Shown: piece after piece, positions 21,640 through 32,395 of the stretch | Numbering within the stretch: position 1 is the first letter of the stretch | Layout of the letters: every line of letters starts with the position of its first letter | Origin: Dactylorhiza incarnata | Taxonomy: Eukaryota; Streptophyta; Magnoliopsida; Asparagales; Orchidaceae | Direction: 5' to 3' | DNA length: 64,000 nucleotides | Assembly: GCA_033032865.1 (NCBI GenBank) | Contig: JAWHQI010000257.1 | Span: 2,961,001 to 3,025,000 of the forward strand | Translations under genes and position numbers: made by a program | The notes under the pieces: generated by a model | Databases searched by the model: none | Told to the model about the DNA's origin: nothing | What the model saw: only the letters and a program-made list of their open reading frames with translations

Positions 21640-22956
21640 TCAAAATACTCCAGTGTTGGGCTTGGATCCCATTGACTCCTTACCCCGGGAGGGGCCAGTG
21701 TGAGGAGTTGGGGTCCCAGTAGTGACATGAGGAGGGGGATCAGAAATCCTAGAGGTGGGTGCAGTGGTGGTGGTGCTCGAGGAAGGCTTATCAGTAGACC
21801 TATGCCCAGATGTCCTCTTCTGAAGTGTGTCCTCTACTCTACGAGCTCTACTAGACACTTCACCCAAATCTCTAAAATCGTGTAACTCTAGCTCGTCCCT
21901 AATAGCATAACGGAGCCCGTTCAGATAACGGGACACTGTCATATCGTCCTTCTCATGAAGATCAAGTCTAGACTGCAATATCAAGAATTCGTGGGTGTAG
22001 TCGTCCACGGAAAGCTTATCTTGACAAAGGTTGTGGAACCTTCGATAAAGAGTTTGCAAATAGTTCGGGGGGACATATCGCTTCCGCAGTTGCAACTTAA
22101 ACTCAACCCACGTGGTGATAAGAGCTAGGCCTAAGGTGAATCGAGTGCGCTCTAACTGAACCCACCAGACTAGTGCGGGTCCCTTAAGCCTAAGGACGAC
22201 ATACTCAACCTGACGATTCATGGGCATTTGTTTCAACGCCATGAACCTTTCAACACGCTCACACCAATCTAGGCATTTTTCGGGTTCCACATGACCCTCA
22301 AAATCACCTACATCAAGTCTAGACTGCAATATCAAGAATTCGTGTGTGTAGTCGTCCACGGAAAGCTTATCTTGACGAAGGTTGTGGAACCTTCGATAAA
22401 GAGTTTGCAAATAGTTCGGGGGGACATATCGCTTCCACAGTTGCAACTTAAACTCAACCCACGTGGTGATAGGAGCTAGGCCTAAGGTGAATCGAGTGCG
22501 CTCTAACTGAACCCACCAGACTAGTGCGGGTCCCTTAAGCCTAAGGACGGCATACTCAACCTGACGATTCATAGGCATTTGTTTCAACGCCATGAACCTT
22601 TCAACACGCTCACACCAATCTAGGCATTTTTCGGGTTCCACATGACCCTCAAAATCACCTACATTAAGCTTAACTCCATCATCCCAACGGGGTTGGCGAC
22701 AGAGTCCTGGTTCGGGTTGTGCAGGATCTGCTGGTCTAAGGTTGTGCTCCTCGTGTCTAGGATTTTGTTGTGGTTCTTGATTCAAACCTAGGTGACGTTC
22801 GGCTTCTAGAGCATTAACGGAGGTTCTTAAACCGGTCACGACGTGGTGATTATCCCTCATGTTGGCATTAAGCGCGCCGATCGACTTCATCAGTTCACTC
22901 ATTTGTTTGGCTAAGTCGCCTAAGGTGGCTTCTATTTGATCAAAATGATTCTCCAT
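21640..22956 (-). CDS. TR-GAG-2 Gag protein with internal duplication
   Basis: A 438-codon open frame. It has an N-terminal coiled-coil-like region, the Ty3 Gag core (FEGHVEPEKCLDWCERVERF, then LVWWVQLERTRF), and a Ser/Thr/Pro-rich tail toward the knuckle. The Gag core is present twice in frame: a 351-bp (117-residue) unit at about 21961-22311 is repeated at 22312-22662 with only a few changes. The frame is kept through both copies. Whether such a doubled core still assembles is unknown. Confidence 0.85.
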   Translation of the reverse strand: MENHFDQIEATLGDLAKQMSELMKSIGALNANMRDNHHVVTGLRTSVNALEAERHLGLNQEPQQNPRHEEHNLRPADPAQPEPGLCRQPRWDDGVKLNVGDFEGHVEPEKCLDWCERVERFMALKQMPMNRQVEYAVLRLKGPALVWWVQLERTRFTLGLAPITTWVEFKLQLWKRYVPPNYLQTLYRRFHNLRQDKLSVDDYTHEFLILQSRLDVGDFEGHVEPEKCLDWCERVERFMALKQMPMNRQVEYVVLRLKGPALVWWVQLERTRFTLGLALITTWVEFKLQLRKRYVPPNYLQTLYRRFHNLCQDKLSVDDYTHEFLILQSRLDLHEKDDMTVSRYLNGLRYAIRDELELHDFRDLGEVSSRARRVEDTLQKRTSGHRSTDKPSSSTTTTAPTSRISDPPPHVTTGTPTPHTGPSRGKESMGSKPNTGVF

Positions 22957-23155
22957 ATTTTTTTATAGAAAATTTGTGATATATATGTTTGTTTATAAAA
23001 ACTTAACTAAATTTTTTTTAAACAGGAAAAAGTTTTTTTGTTAACATAATACTCTTTTTTATAAAACAAAAACGGAATTTGTTTTTTTAAAAGCTAAATA
23101 ATTTTCCAAAATATTTCAAATCAAGATCACCGATTCACAATAGAAGTGATTCGAA

Positions 23156-23171
23156 CCTCGCTCTGATACCA
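23156..23171 (-). promoter_or_regulatory. TR-GAG-2 primer binding site
   Basis: The minus strand reads TGGTATCAGAGCGAGG three bases inside the LTR, complementary to the initiator-Met tRNA 3' end. Confidence 0.88.
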
Positions 23172-23174
23172 AAC

Positions 23175-24528
23175 TGATGTAAACTAAAATTGAAGATTTA
23201 TATTTTAAATGCTAAAAATGAGTTTTGTTTTAAAAATTGTGACGTGAGCGAGAATTGCAAGAGCAATATCAATCGATAATCATCACAGCGATCGCAAACG
23301 CACATAAGCATCCAACGTTTGTCCACAATCCACCTTTCCGATTTAATTTTCCAGCATGCATTTCAAAGAAAAAAGACGACAAAATAGGAGAATTGAACGA
23401 CAAACAGGAGTATTGTTAGCTTTGGTCAAGCAAGCTCTGAAAATTAAGATCTTGAAAATTAAGCATTAAATTATACTAATAATTAACGAGACAAGAGATG
23501 TGGCAAGGGTTATACCAAGTGAACACGCACAAATCGGCGTCTCCAAACCGTGCTGAAATGGCAGTTAATGGCGTAGTTCAGAAGTGAGGGCGTGGCAGGA
23601 GGAATAAGGGTGGACTGAATCAACGGTGTGGAGGAAAAAACAACAGTCAAGAGAATAACTGGCCGACCGGAATCAGTTCCCGCACGAAGGGAGGCGACGC
23701 CCTCGCCGGAGGCAGGCAGGGAAGGTTCGCCGGAGCCCAAGGGGGCGCCGGCCGGCGGTTTCCAACAATGGCGAGGAGGTTGCGGCGGTGGAAGCTCGAA
23801 GGCCGGCTACCCGTGGTGCCAGAACTAATGGAGTCCGGCGGAGGAGTCGAAGAGGCGAGACGGATCGAAACAGCGGCTAGTGGTTCGAACGGAGAGGTAG
23901 GGCCGACACTACCCTCCGAAGACAGAGAAGAGATCTCGTTTTCGAAGGATTCTATCCAGATTGCTTTTTCCAAGAGTAGGGGCCAATATATAAAGAGAGG
24001 GGCTTTTAATTTTCTAATAACTGATAGGATTGAAGAGGTGGGGGTTGCAAACGAGTTGGCCAGCTGAAACAGATCAAAGGTGACCCTTAATTAATCAGGC
24101 TATTAATGGGACTGCTAGCATTCAGAAAAAATCAAAGGTGACGTTTAATATCATGAAGCTTTAATGCTGGAGTTAAAATATGATGTTTGGTATTATGAAG
24201 TAACGAAGAGATCTCATAGGCTTCTGCCATAAAATTTAAGAAAATAAATATGACAGGATTTAATTGCAGAATTTAAATTTCCTCCGTTTGTAAAGTACTT
24301 AATTTTAAACAATTTCCTTTGCTTGCCCTTATTAACACTAGTCCTAATATGCCGAACCTTTTCATTCATGGTCTTATTGGCCGGTCACACCAATAAGTCG
24401 GATGATAGTGCGCGAGTAACATACGCGATACACATGCGTGAAGCTAAAATTGCGCGAAGACGTGCGCTACAAAAAATAAAAATACTGAAAATAAAATAAA
24501 ACAAAAGATGCAAACTTGGGTTGCATCA
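23175..24528 (-). repeat. TR-GAG-2 LTR (5' end of element)
   Basis: A 1354-bp LTR, TGATG...CATCA, flanked outside by aatac. It has a single copy of the segment that is doubled in the other LTR. Confidence 0.9.
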
Positions 24529-24533
24529 AATAC

Positions 24534-25338
24534 CTTTGTGTTTATTGTTTGCAGATGATATCGTTTTGGTCGATGAGACGCGCGAGGATGTAAACACGAA
24601 ACTTGAATCTTGGCGAGACACTTTAGAAAAGATGAGTTTTAGGTTGAGTAGGGCAAAACTGGAGTATATGAAGCTTAAATTTAGTAGTGCAAGAAGGACA
24701 AATGACTTCGTTATTAACCTGGGTGATCAAGATATTTCCCGCAGTGAGTGCTTTAAATATCTTGGATCGATAGTTCAAAAATATGGAGGTGTTGATAAAG
24801 ATGTGATACATAGAATCCAAGCAGGTTGGTTGAAGTGGAGAGGTGCGTCAGGGATCTTATGTGATCGTAAAGTACCATTAAAACTTAAAGACACGTTTTA
24901 TTGTACTGCAGTTAGACCAACGATGCTCTATGGTTCTGAGTGTTTGGCAGTGAATTGTGTACATGAGCAAAAAATGAGAGTTGCGGAGATGAGAATGCTT
25001 AGGTGGATGTGCGGACACACGAAAGTGGATAAAATTAGGAATGAATGTATCAGGGATAAGACATGAGGACACCAATTGCAGAGAAGATGCGAGAAGCTCG
25101 ACTAAGATGGTTTGAACACGTACAAGGGAGACCATGAGAGGCACCCGTTTGGCGTTGTGAGAGTTTAGTCACGAGGCATGTTAAACCGGGGAGGGGTAGA
25201 CCAATAAAGACTTGGAATGAAACTATGATGTACTTAGGCATTAATGAGATTATGACTAAAGATAGGGCACAATGGAAACAAATGATCCATATAGCCGACC
25301 CCACTATAGTGGGATAAAGTCTTAAGTGTTGTTGTTTG
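24534..25338 (+). pseudogene. RTE LINE ORF, second half of RT and 3' end
   Basis: Resumes the LINE with the catalytic FADDIVLVDE motif. A long open stretch follows through FKYLGSIVQ, VRPTMLYGSECLAVNC and MLRWMCGHTKVDKIRN, then a stop and the family-typical GRPIKTW-like end. The catalytic Asp pair is intact here, but the upstream half is broken and physically displaced by about 6 kb. Confidence 0.88.
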
Positions 25339-25479
25339 TAATGATTATTGATCTATATGTACTATATAAAAAGAAAGCTCCGTGCAACATTATCAATCAG
25401 ACTGTCTAATAAACTTTATATTTAGTAACATTGAAACCATCACTTATAGGTTTGCCATAAAGCATATATATATTGTATT

Positions 25480-25830
25480 GCTTCCATGAGGGTCACGTAC
25501 CCGTACCAGATACGTTTTCGGTACCGGTACAACCCGATACTTGACGATTGATGCTCTCTACTCCCGGTCGGCGATTGACACTCGCTACTCCCGGTCGGCG
25601 ATCTGCGCTCGCTACTCCCGGTCGACGATCTGCGCTCGATACTCCCGATCGGTGATTGATGCTCACTACTGGTCAGCGATTGACACTCACTACTCCCGGC
25701 TGGCGATCGACGCTCGCTACTCCTTGTTGGCGATCGACAATTGCTAAGCCCCCGGTTCCCGCACATAGCTATCCCGGTTGGCGATCATCGATTACTACTC
25801 TCAGTCGGCGATCGCTACTCCCGATAGGGG
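25480..25830. repeat. 27-bp minisatellite next to a hAT-like end
   Basis: About eight to ten diverged copies of a 27-bp unit (actcccggtcggcgattgac and similar) from about 25548 to 25820. Just upstream, 25490-25540 contains 'gggtcacgtacccgtacc' and 'gatacg', which in inverted orientation matches the ends of the hAT-like remnants near 61.1 and 61.3 kb. The minisatellite probably grew inside such a remnant. Open frames across it are artefacts of the repeat. Confidence 0.7.
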
Positions 25831-25952
25831 ATGACAAAAGTTCATATATTAAAATTTTTATTTTATAAATAATTAATTTGATTTTTGTTAGGAGGGGCAG
25901 CTTAGTGTAATTATGGACAATTTTTAATAAATTTTAATGTGATACAACATAT

Positions 25953-26142
25953 GAGCAGTCTGGCACAGGGTAACCCCCGTGCCCCGCGCGACAGTACTCG
26001 CATCACTCGCCTTCGCTAGTGCGCAACGATGGTGACAATGACATCGAGCGAGGCTGGGGTCCGGTCATCGACGTACACTGTGCACTGGGGTCCGGTCGTC
26101 GACTCACGCAGGGCATGAGGATTTCCCTGTGCCAGACTGCTC
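25953..26142. mobile_element. MITE with 18-bp terminal inverted repeats
   Basis: Begins gagcagtctggcacaggg and ends with its exact reverse complement. Weaker inverted similarity extends to about 38 bp on each side. It is 190 bp long with no coding capacity. I see no clear target duplication, so the superfamily is not assigned. An internal near-repeat 'ggggtccggtc.tcgac' occurs twice. Confidence 0.7.
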
Positions 26143-26510
26143 GCAAAATACAATAGAAATATAAAAGAGAGAAGAATAAAATAGGAAATATAAAAATAAA
26201 AGATAAATTAGAGAAATATAAAGGGGCGAAAAATAAAATAATGCATGGGAGAAATCGTGTGACAACTGAATGTACTATCGATGCCAAATATTGTGCACTG
26301 GTATCTGGTAGCATCCATGATGGTTGGACACTGGATATGCCTGAGGGACTTCCTGCCCTTTCAACTGGTGTTATTTAAATAAATTAGATAATAATTGTTT
26401 AATATATATGGATAGTTGTCTATTAGTCATATATGTATGTAATAACACATACCTTCACTTTCCTCAACAACTACTATATGAGCATTAGTGAAGAGCGGTG
26501 TGTCTTAAAG

Positions 26511-27002
26511 TAGGGTTGAGTATATTATTAAAAACTCAAAAGTCACTTGAAAATCGCTTGGATATTAAGCTGAATCAGAATAAGTTATAATTGACTCGAC
26601 TCAATTTGAGTTGAATCACTTTTTGAGTTGATTTTGAGCCTGCCCTGAATAGCTTGAAATATGATTTGAATCCGCTCGAATTGATTAAAATATTAAGTAT
26701 TTATTGTACATATTATTATTTTAAAATTAAAAACCCTAACACTAATCTAAACTAAAGGAGTAAAGTCTTAAAGAGCTTCCTTTACTCAATTTCGAGTCGA
26801 CTCAATTTAATTTTGAGCCGACTCGGAATAAAGGAAAAAATTCCTCTATTTCGAACCGACTCGATTTAATTTCGAGCTGGCTCGGAATTGAGGCATTTCG
26901 AGCTCGGCTCGACTCGAAATCGATTTCAAGTTGAGTTTGATTTGAAAATTTCGATTTCGAGCCGAGCCCGAATCGTTCAAAGTCGACTCGAAATCAGCCC
27001 TA
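26511..27002. mobile_element. Non-autonomous hAT-like element, copy 1
   Basis: A 492-bp element starting tagggttgag and ending cagcccta. It is filled with 'cgactcgaaat' / 'atttcgagccga'-type subterminal repeats. It is flanked by tcttaaag and tcttagaa, an 8-bp duplication with two changes, as expected for hAT. It is related to 29848-30363 and 59516-60009. The gap to the MITE (26143-26510) is AT-rich with no feature. Confidence 0.8.
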
Positions 27003-27079
27003 TCTTAGAATGTCATTTATTAGGTCATCTCACTTAGGATTTTTAAAATAATTTGTATTTATATATTCTTTAACTCTCT

Positions 27080-27445
27080 TTAAGCTAGAGCTAAGTTGTT
27101 TGAAGTGCCCAACTTGTCTCTGATATAGTTGATGTGACTACCTTTTATTGTTTTTGTAAAGGCCCCGATCAATTGATGGTTTGTCATACTGAAATAACAA
27201 CTTATATACGATTTTTTCTCACAAAGGACAATCAAATTCAATGTATTTTGTACGTTCATAAATTGTGGAGTTTGATTCACTATATATAACTGCCTTATTA
27301 TCACACAATTCAATTAAAGTTTGAGTTATATCCCAACCTTACCAATTCACATGTTGTATGGCTGTATGAGCCAAATTGCCTCTTAGAAGTACACAATACC
27401 CTCTAATTTACTTCTTATGAAATGGCGAGTCTTCCCATTCTGCAT
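27080..27445 (-). pseudogene. copia RNase H fragment
   Basis: The minus strand reads a decayed copia RNase H tail: 'TTCELVRLG' near 27340, then NHQLIGAFTKTIKGSHINY and IRDKLG at the end. This corresponds to the usual ADIFTK...KLG terminus. It is an isolated scrap with no LTR visible. Confidence 0.65.
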
Positions 27446-27505
27446 AAGAATATATATTTATTTTTACATGATCCTTATCTTTGTACATAAGACACTCTTG
27501 GGGTT

Positions 27506-28358
27506 TGATAGGGCGGCTCACCGATCCCAGTGGGACCCAGCATTCAGAGGGCATCTTGCCTTGGCCGGTAATCGGCTCCGCCTATCAGGGCCGCGGCCCC
27601 CACACCCCAACCCGTCTCCAGGACCAGTTTAATCCTGGCGGGTTGGTGATGATCCTTATCTTTGTACATAAGACACTCTTGGGGTTTGATAGGCGGTAAT
27701 CGGCTCCGCCTATCAGGGCCTCGGCTCAGTTGGTGATGAGGGCCGTGTTGAAGGCTCCTTATCAAGGAGGTCTGGGGATCGAATCCCAGCCTCAACAACC
27801 CGCCAGGATTAAACTGGTCCTGGAGACGGGTTGGGGTGTGGGGGCCGCGGCCCTGATAGGCGGAGCCGATTACCGGCCAAGGCAAGATGCCCTCTGAATG
27901 CTGGGTCCCACTGGGATCGGTGAGCCGCCCTATCATAAAAGTGCACTTTTATGATAGGACGGTTCACTGATCCCAGTGGGACCCGACGATCAGAGGGCCT
28001 TCCAGCCTTAGTCGGTAATCAGCTTCGCCTACCAGGGCCGCGGCCCCCACACCCCAACCCGTCTCCAGGACCAGTTTAATCACTGGCGGGTTGTTGAGGC
28101 GGGGATTCGATCCCCCGCCCCCTTGACAAGGCCCTTTCAACACAGGCTCAGTTGGTGATGAGCCCTGTGTTGAAAGGGCCTTGTCAAGGGGGCGGGGGAT
28201 CGAATCCCCGCCTCAACAACCCGCCAGTGATTAAACTGGTCCTGGAGACGGGTTGGGGTGTGGGGGCCGCGGCCCTGGTAGGCGGGGCTGATTACCGACT
28301 AAGGCTGGAAGGCCCTCTGATCGTCGGGTCCCACTGGGATCAGTGAACCGTCCTATCA
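27506..28358. mobile_element. Foldback composite A with tRNA-like cores
   Basis: Termini are TGATAGGGCGG...CCGTCCTATCA, with exact 5-bp flanks gggtt at 27501-27505 and 28359-28363. The composite has two units. Unit 1 has an arm (27506-27587), a partial inverted core, a copy of the external flank, a deleted arm (27687-27715), a tRNA-like core (27716-27853) and an arm (27854-27935). A 16-bp palindromic spacer taaaagtgcactttta follows (27936-27951). Unit 2 is a near-perfect hairpin: arm (27952-28034), core in minus, loop ggctcagttggtgatgagcc (28144-28163), core in plus, arm (28276-28358). The cores carry an A-box-like 'ggctcagttggtgatgag' and a B-box-like 'gggatcgaatccc'. I do not recognise the family. 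Confidence 0.75.
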
Positions 28359-28363
28359 GGGTT

Positions 28364-29562
28364 TCTTCTAAATATTTCAGATTCTTGGACTATCATAATA
28401 AGTGTTTTGCAAGATGAGTTACTCGACCTGTTGACTATTGAATCCATTAACTCAGCAACTTGCTTATTAATTTCATATTTTTTCGGGTAAAATTTCTATA
28501 CGTGCTCAAGTTGAGCAATGGCGTACCAACAACTAGATACTACATGTTCCACTACCCGGCTTTGTGGCATGCTTTTCTTTTCCTGGAATAACAAGTTATA
28601 CTCATTCATGATTGGCTTCAATTTCTCGCTGTTTTCCTTTGTAATGGACATTTCTTCATTTGACTTCTCTATTCAGACGAATATTAATAGGTACTTCTAA
28701 CAAGCATTTACAAATCCTCCTCATCACATAATAACAACATTAATGCTTTTGGTTTCGTCGCTCTAGTTCATTCCTTAGTTTTGTCCATATTGGGTGAACT
28801 ATTGTTGCTGAGTTTATCGTTAGATAACGACCTCAAATCCCATAAATAGGGGCTATCAAATATAACCTTGTAGATATCTAAAAGAGATGATTTCAGACAT
28901 AAGCTCATCAATTTATTGATGAGTAGTCGTACCATTTAGAGTGTTTTCTATGCAGTTACCCTAGGTTGGAGAATATTAGGTTTTTTAGCTGTCGATGATC
29001 ACAATGATTGCCACTTAGCTTGAATTCACAAGATGAATATTTATTCAAGAACATCAGAACTCGTCTACGAGCTCTTGACTTCCCTCTTTTGCTTAGTCAT
29101 CAAGGTAAGACTCGTGTCCGGATGATTTTCTAGCGTTTGGTTAAAATCTACATGGTCGACAATCTTTTCTCTTCATGTCCATCCTTCTTGAACTTCTGAG
29201 GAAAAGAATGAGGATGCACTTTCCAGTTTTCCTATTGTGCCTGTTAAGGTAATATGGATGAAAATTGTTTAAGATGATTTGCATGTCTAGGTTAACACTT
29301 TAGACACCATTCAACAAAATGAATGAAAAATGAGAACTCATAGAACTTATCATTGGGTAAGACTACTAGTGAGGAGGAGGATGCATAGTTCCATTAAAGA
29401 TTTTATCACGAGTACCGTGCAATTTTGTATCTGTTAGTAACAATTAGTATCATATTAAAATTTTGTTGTATATATCTTCTAACTACATTGACTAGGAGGA
29501 AATTCTTTATTTCACTGAACTTATAATGCTATGTATGCTCTTTCATTGTGTTTTCATATTAG
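28364..29562. other. Intron tail before exon four
   Basis: AT-rich sequence with scattered short frames and no family I can name. It ends in the acceptor ttttcatattag at 29562. Confidence 0.5.
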
Positions 29563-29646
29563 GTGTCTGGTAATGCCATCTTGGAATCTGGAGAAGATAT
29601 ATACTTTGCTGCGTTACACGTTGGATCAGATAAGACTAATGCAGTG
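29563..29646 (+). CDS. PSP/CCHC zinc-knuckle protein, fourth coding exon
   Basis: 84 bp, phase 0 at both ends, acceptor ...catattag, donor gtactc. It encodes 28 residues including ILESGEDIYFAALHVG and ends NAV. The next exon continues SFW, giving the family-typical 'AVSFW' across the junction. This exon sits alone between introns of about 26.7 and 20.9 kb. Its intact frame and splice sites show the gene is still under constraint, or was until recently. Confidence 0.88.
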
Positions 29647-29847
29647 GTACTCTACCTAACTATTATACTCATAAACATGCACTTACTTTATTGTTTGATT
29701 CTCTTAAACTGTAATTAACTATTCTTTTTGTTCAATTCAGTTCAAAGGGTCAAGTGTTGATTCAAAGTGTATGATTTTTAGAATCTAAAGAGGACACACT
29801 CCGATGAGAAAGGGCAAGTGTTGACGTTAGGTTGAACACCAACCATA

Positions 29848-30363
29848 TAGGGCTGATATCGAGTCGAGTTCGAGCGATTTGGGCTCGGTTCGAAATCAAA
29901 ATTTTCGAGTCAAACTCGGCTCGAAATCGACTCGAAGTCGAAATCGATTTCGAGTCGGCTCGACTCAAAATGGCTCGATTCCGAGCCGGCTCGAAATCGA
30001 ATAGAGGTTGAGCAATTTTTCTCTTTATTCCGAGTTGACTCAGAATTAAATTAGGCAACATCTAAATTTAACAAATGAAATACTTAAAGCCTTCACTCTT
30101 TTTATTTAGGTTTAAATTTTAGTGTTTTTTAATTTTAAAATAAAAATATATTAAATAATACATAATAATTTTAATCAATTCGAGCTGATTCAAATCATAT
30201 TTCGAGCGATTCATGGTTGGTTCGAAATTGACTCGAAATCAAATTAGTGTCAAATTGAATCGACTCAAATTGAGTTGAATCAATTGTAACCGATTTCGAT
30301 TCGGCTCAATATTCGAGCGATTTTTGAGTGACTTTCGAGTTTCGAATAATATGTTCAGCCCTA
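29848..30363. mobile_element. Non-autonomous hAT-like element, copy 2
   Basis: A 516-bp relative of the elements at 26511 and 59516 in the opposite orientation: tagggctgat...ttcagcccta. It is flanked by caaccata and caactata (8 bp, one change). The interior is made of 'tcgaaatcgactcgaa' subterminal repeats. Confidence 0.82.
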
Positions 30364-30371
30364 CAACTATA

Positions 30372-31878
30372 AGTATTCACTAGAAACAATGCTCCATGAC
30401 CTAACATGACTGTGTTAAGTAGGAAAGACCGAAAGAGATTACCGATTTTAACTTGCCAGTAAAATGCAGTAAGTTAACATATTGCGGATAAAAGTTGGAT
30501 ATAATTCTTTGGAAATTGCCCACAAGTGGCATGCTACATCTTAATTCAATGGTGGCGACCCTTGGAGAAGGATTGAATAAGTTTAAAATTAAGATTAGAT
30601 TTGTTGTTCAGAATTTAGGACTTTCGAGGGGATGACAAAAAGGGACTAGTGGACACTATTATTAGAAGAGTAAGAAAATATTACTTGTTTGTGAGAATTT
30701 ATGGAATAGTGAAAAAACAAATGATATTGGGAAGATCATAAGCTATTGTTTGCTAACTATTAAATATGATATGATAAGGATGTAATGATAGAGCATTGAA
30801 AAATTGGTGTGATGAATATACTTAATAATAGGGCGCTGCTGAAAGTTAAGTATTAGCGAGGACTATAAATGTGTTTAATAGTGTACTCCTGAACTTGAAT
30901 AGGAGGTATTTACAAGTTTTTTTAGAAATACATGGATTAACCTACAACATATACCTAAGGATGATGAGATAGATATTGATGATAATTTAAAAATAGGATA
31001 GTTAAGAAATGACTCATGGCTGGTCGTAGGTGCCTTGGTTTATTCTTTCCGCAAATGCTTACTGATGATATATTTTATCACTATGACACCCATTGTGACA
31101 AACTAAATGTTAGAATATTGGAGAAATTGTTTAGAAAATAGAGAACTTATAATTGGTAAAGTTAAGTCTGAGTATATGATTACATAATTTTAGTTGGTAT
31201 GTTAATAAGTGTCTATGAATTATTATATAAACTCCTATCTAACGCAATTTTAGTTGGTATGTTACTAATTTTCTATCAATTATTACATAAACTCCTATCT
31301 AGGTGTGATATTTTTAAGTATCTTGAACTGTTACGTAATAATGAGGGTACATATGTAGAATATAATTTTTAGAATTAAAGCTGAGTAGTTAAATTAAATG
31401 GGTCTTTGCCAGTATTGCTTGATAAGAGGATATAATGGAGACTTAAAATCATATCTATACCATATATTATATTTTTAGAAGGAGGTTTACCATTAGATCA
31501 TCAAATTAATCGTAGCCATTAAATTTATTTTCAAAGCAAATAATGTTTAAGTAATTATATTAATTATTTAAATAATATTTTATTAAAAGTACCAAATTCA
31601 TATTTTAACAAAGGCAGGGCTTGAACCTGAAACCAAGAGTATTTCATCAACACTCTTTATCAACTTATAATAAACAACATTATGTGAAAATATGTAATAA
31701 ATTTATATATGCATTTACGAGCAACAATACTACTACTGCCAAAAATTATGCAGCGAGGATATCAAGTGATGTAGTGGTAATCTCACACTGCCTACAAAGG
31801 GCGCGAGTGATCAATGGTACTGTCGCGGCATCGCGGGAGAACCCGTGCACTATCACTCATTTAATTAAAAAAATGTAA
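30372..31878. other. Unassigned intron block with a 60-bp tandem duplication
   Basis: AT-rich sequence with no recognised domain. A 60-bp unit starting aattttagttggtatgtta occurs twice in tandem at 31186-31245 and 31246-31305, with several differences. Confidence 0.5.
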
Positions 31879-31889
31879 TTAGGTTTACA

Positions 31890-32066
31890 GTCTGTGTGAC
31901 CTTGAGGTCACGGGTTAAGGTGTGCCGTGTGACCTTGAGGTCACGGGTTCGAGTCCCGGAAGCAGCCTCTTGCAAAAATGCAGGGTAAGGTATGCCTACA
32001 TTTCACCCTTGTGGTGGGACCCTTCCCCGCGCTGCGCGGGATGCTTTGTGCACCGGACTACCCTTT
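31890..32066 (+). mobile_element. Au-type SINE, copy 2
   Basis: A plus-strand Au SINE with target duplication ttaggtttaca at 31879-31889 and 32067-32077. The head contains 'tgtgaccttgaggtcacggg' twice (about 31894 and 31928), so the region around the B box is partly duplicated. It is inserted in a decayed LINE. Confidence 0.9.
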
Positions 32067-32079
32067 TTAGGTTTACAAT

Positions 32080-32395
32080 GATGTATGGATCCGAACTTTG
32101 GGTAGCAAGGAAATTTTTGGTATCTAAGTTGAATGCAACACAAATAATTTTTTAGAGTAATTAAAGGTTATATAAGAAGAATAATGGAAACGATATCTTT
32201 TGAAGTTGTGGTAATTGAAAATTGACTTGAGTTGTTTTGATATATACACAAATTGAGAAATACACTAATTAGATGAGTAAATATAATTAATGTAGGATTG
32301 AGAGGAGAAGAGGTAGACCGATGGTACCTTGTGTAGAAGTTCAAAATGATTTGCATAAATTGGATTTAGTCGTGAAAATTCAAGATTCTTGATTT
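32080..32395 (+). pseudogene. RTE-like LINE 3' fragment
   Basis: Reads MMYGSELWVARK, resembling the 'MLYGSE.W' block of the RTE RT C-terminus seen at 24.9 kb. After stops it ends with RRGRPMVP...EVQNDLHKLDL, matching the usual GRP...W.E.V..DL...L end. It is heavily decayed, with boundaries not visible. Confidence 0.65.

Larger units (their letters stand above)
18576..24528 (-). mobile_element. Gag/protease-only LTR element TR-GAG-2
   Basis: LTRs are 18576-20095 (1520 bp) and 23175-24528 (1354 bp), with TGATG...CATCA ends. The exact target duplication aatac lies at 18571-18575 and 24529-24533. The minus-strand primer site TGGTATCAGAGCGAGG is at 23156-23171. A GC-rich, partly purine tract (CCCCGGGAGAAT on the minus strand) adjoins the 20095 LTR. 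The interior of 3.1 kb encodes Gag, a knuckle and an aspartic protease, but no RT, RNase H or integrase. It sits in the RT region of the LINE, which is a clean dating relation. Confidence 0.92.
16714..25338 (+). mobile_element. RTE-type LINE, 5'-truncated, split by TR-GAG-2
   Basis: An RTE-clade non-LTR element. A 15-bp target duplication taatgattattgatc at 16699-16713 and 25339-25353 marks both ends. The 3' end reads 'gccgaccccactatagtggg' and then a 'gttgttgttt' tail, typical of plant RTE. The 5' end lies in the apurinic endonuclease region (FGSWNIGTL, then LQEIRWVGE), so it is slightly truncated. TR-GAG-2 (18576-24528) cuts the RT domain between the SALSPYLFTL block and the FADDIVLV block. 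A further foreign-looking block occupies about 16851-17390. Confidence 0.9.

Noticed and set aside
25540..25830. CRISPR-like array
   Set aside because: Units are contiguous 27-bp tandem repeats without unique spacers; this is a plant minisatellite.
25953..26142. hAT or Mutator assignment for the 190-bp MITE
   Set aside because: Inverted ends are clear but neither an 8-bp nor a 9-bp target duplication is visible, so the superfamily is left open.
27716..27853. tRNA gene in the foldback core
   Set aside because: A- and B-box-like motifs are present, but I cannot draw a full cloverleaf with acceptor stem and anticodon arm; it is better seen as a tRNA-derived core.
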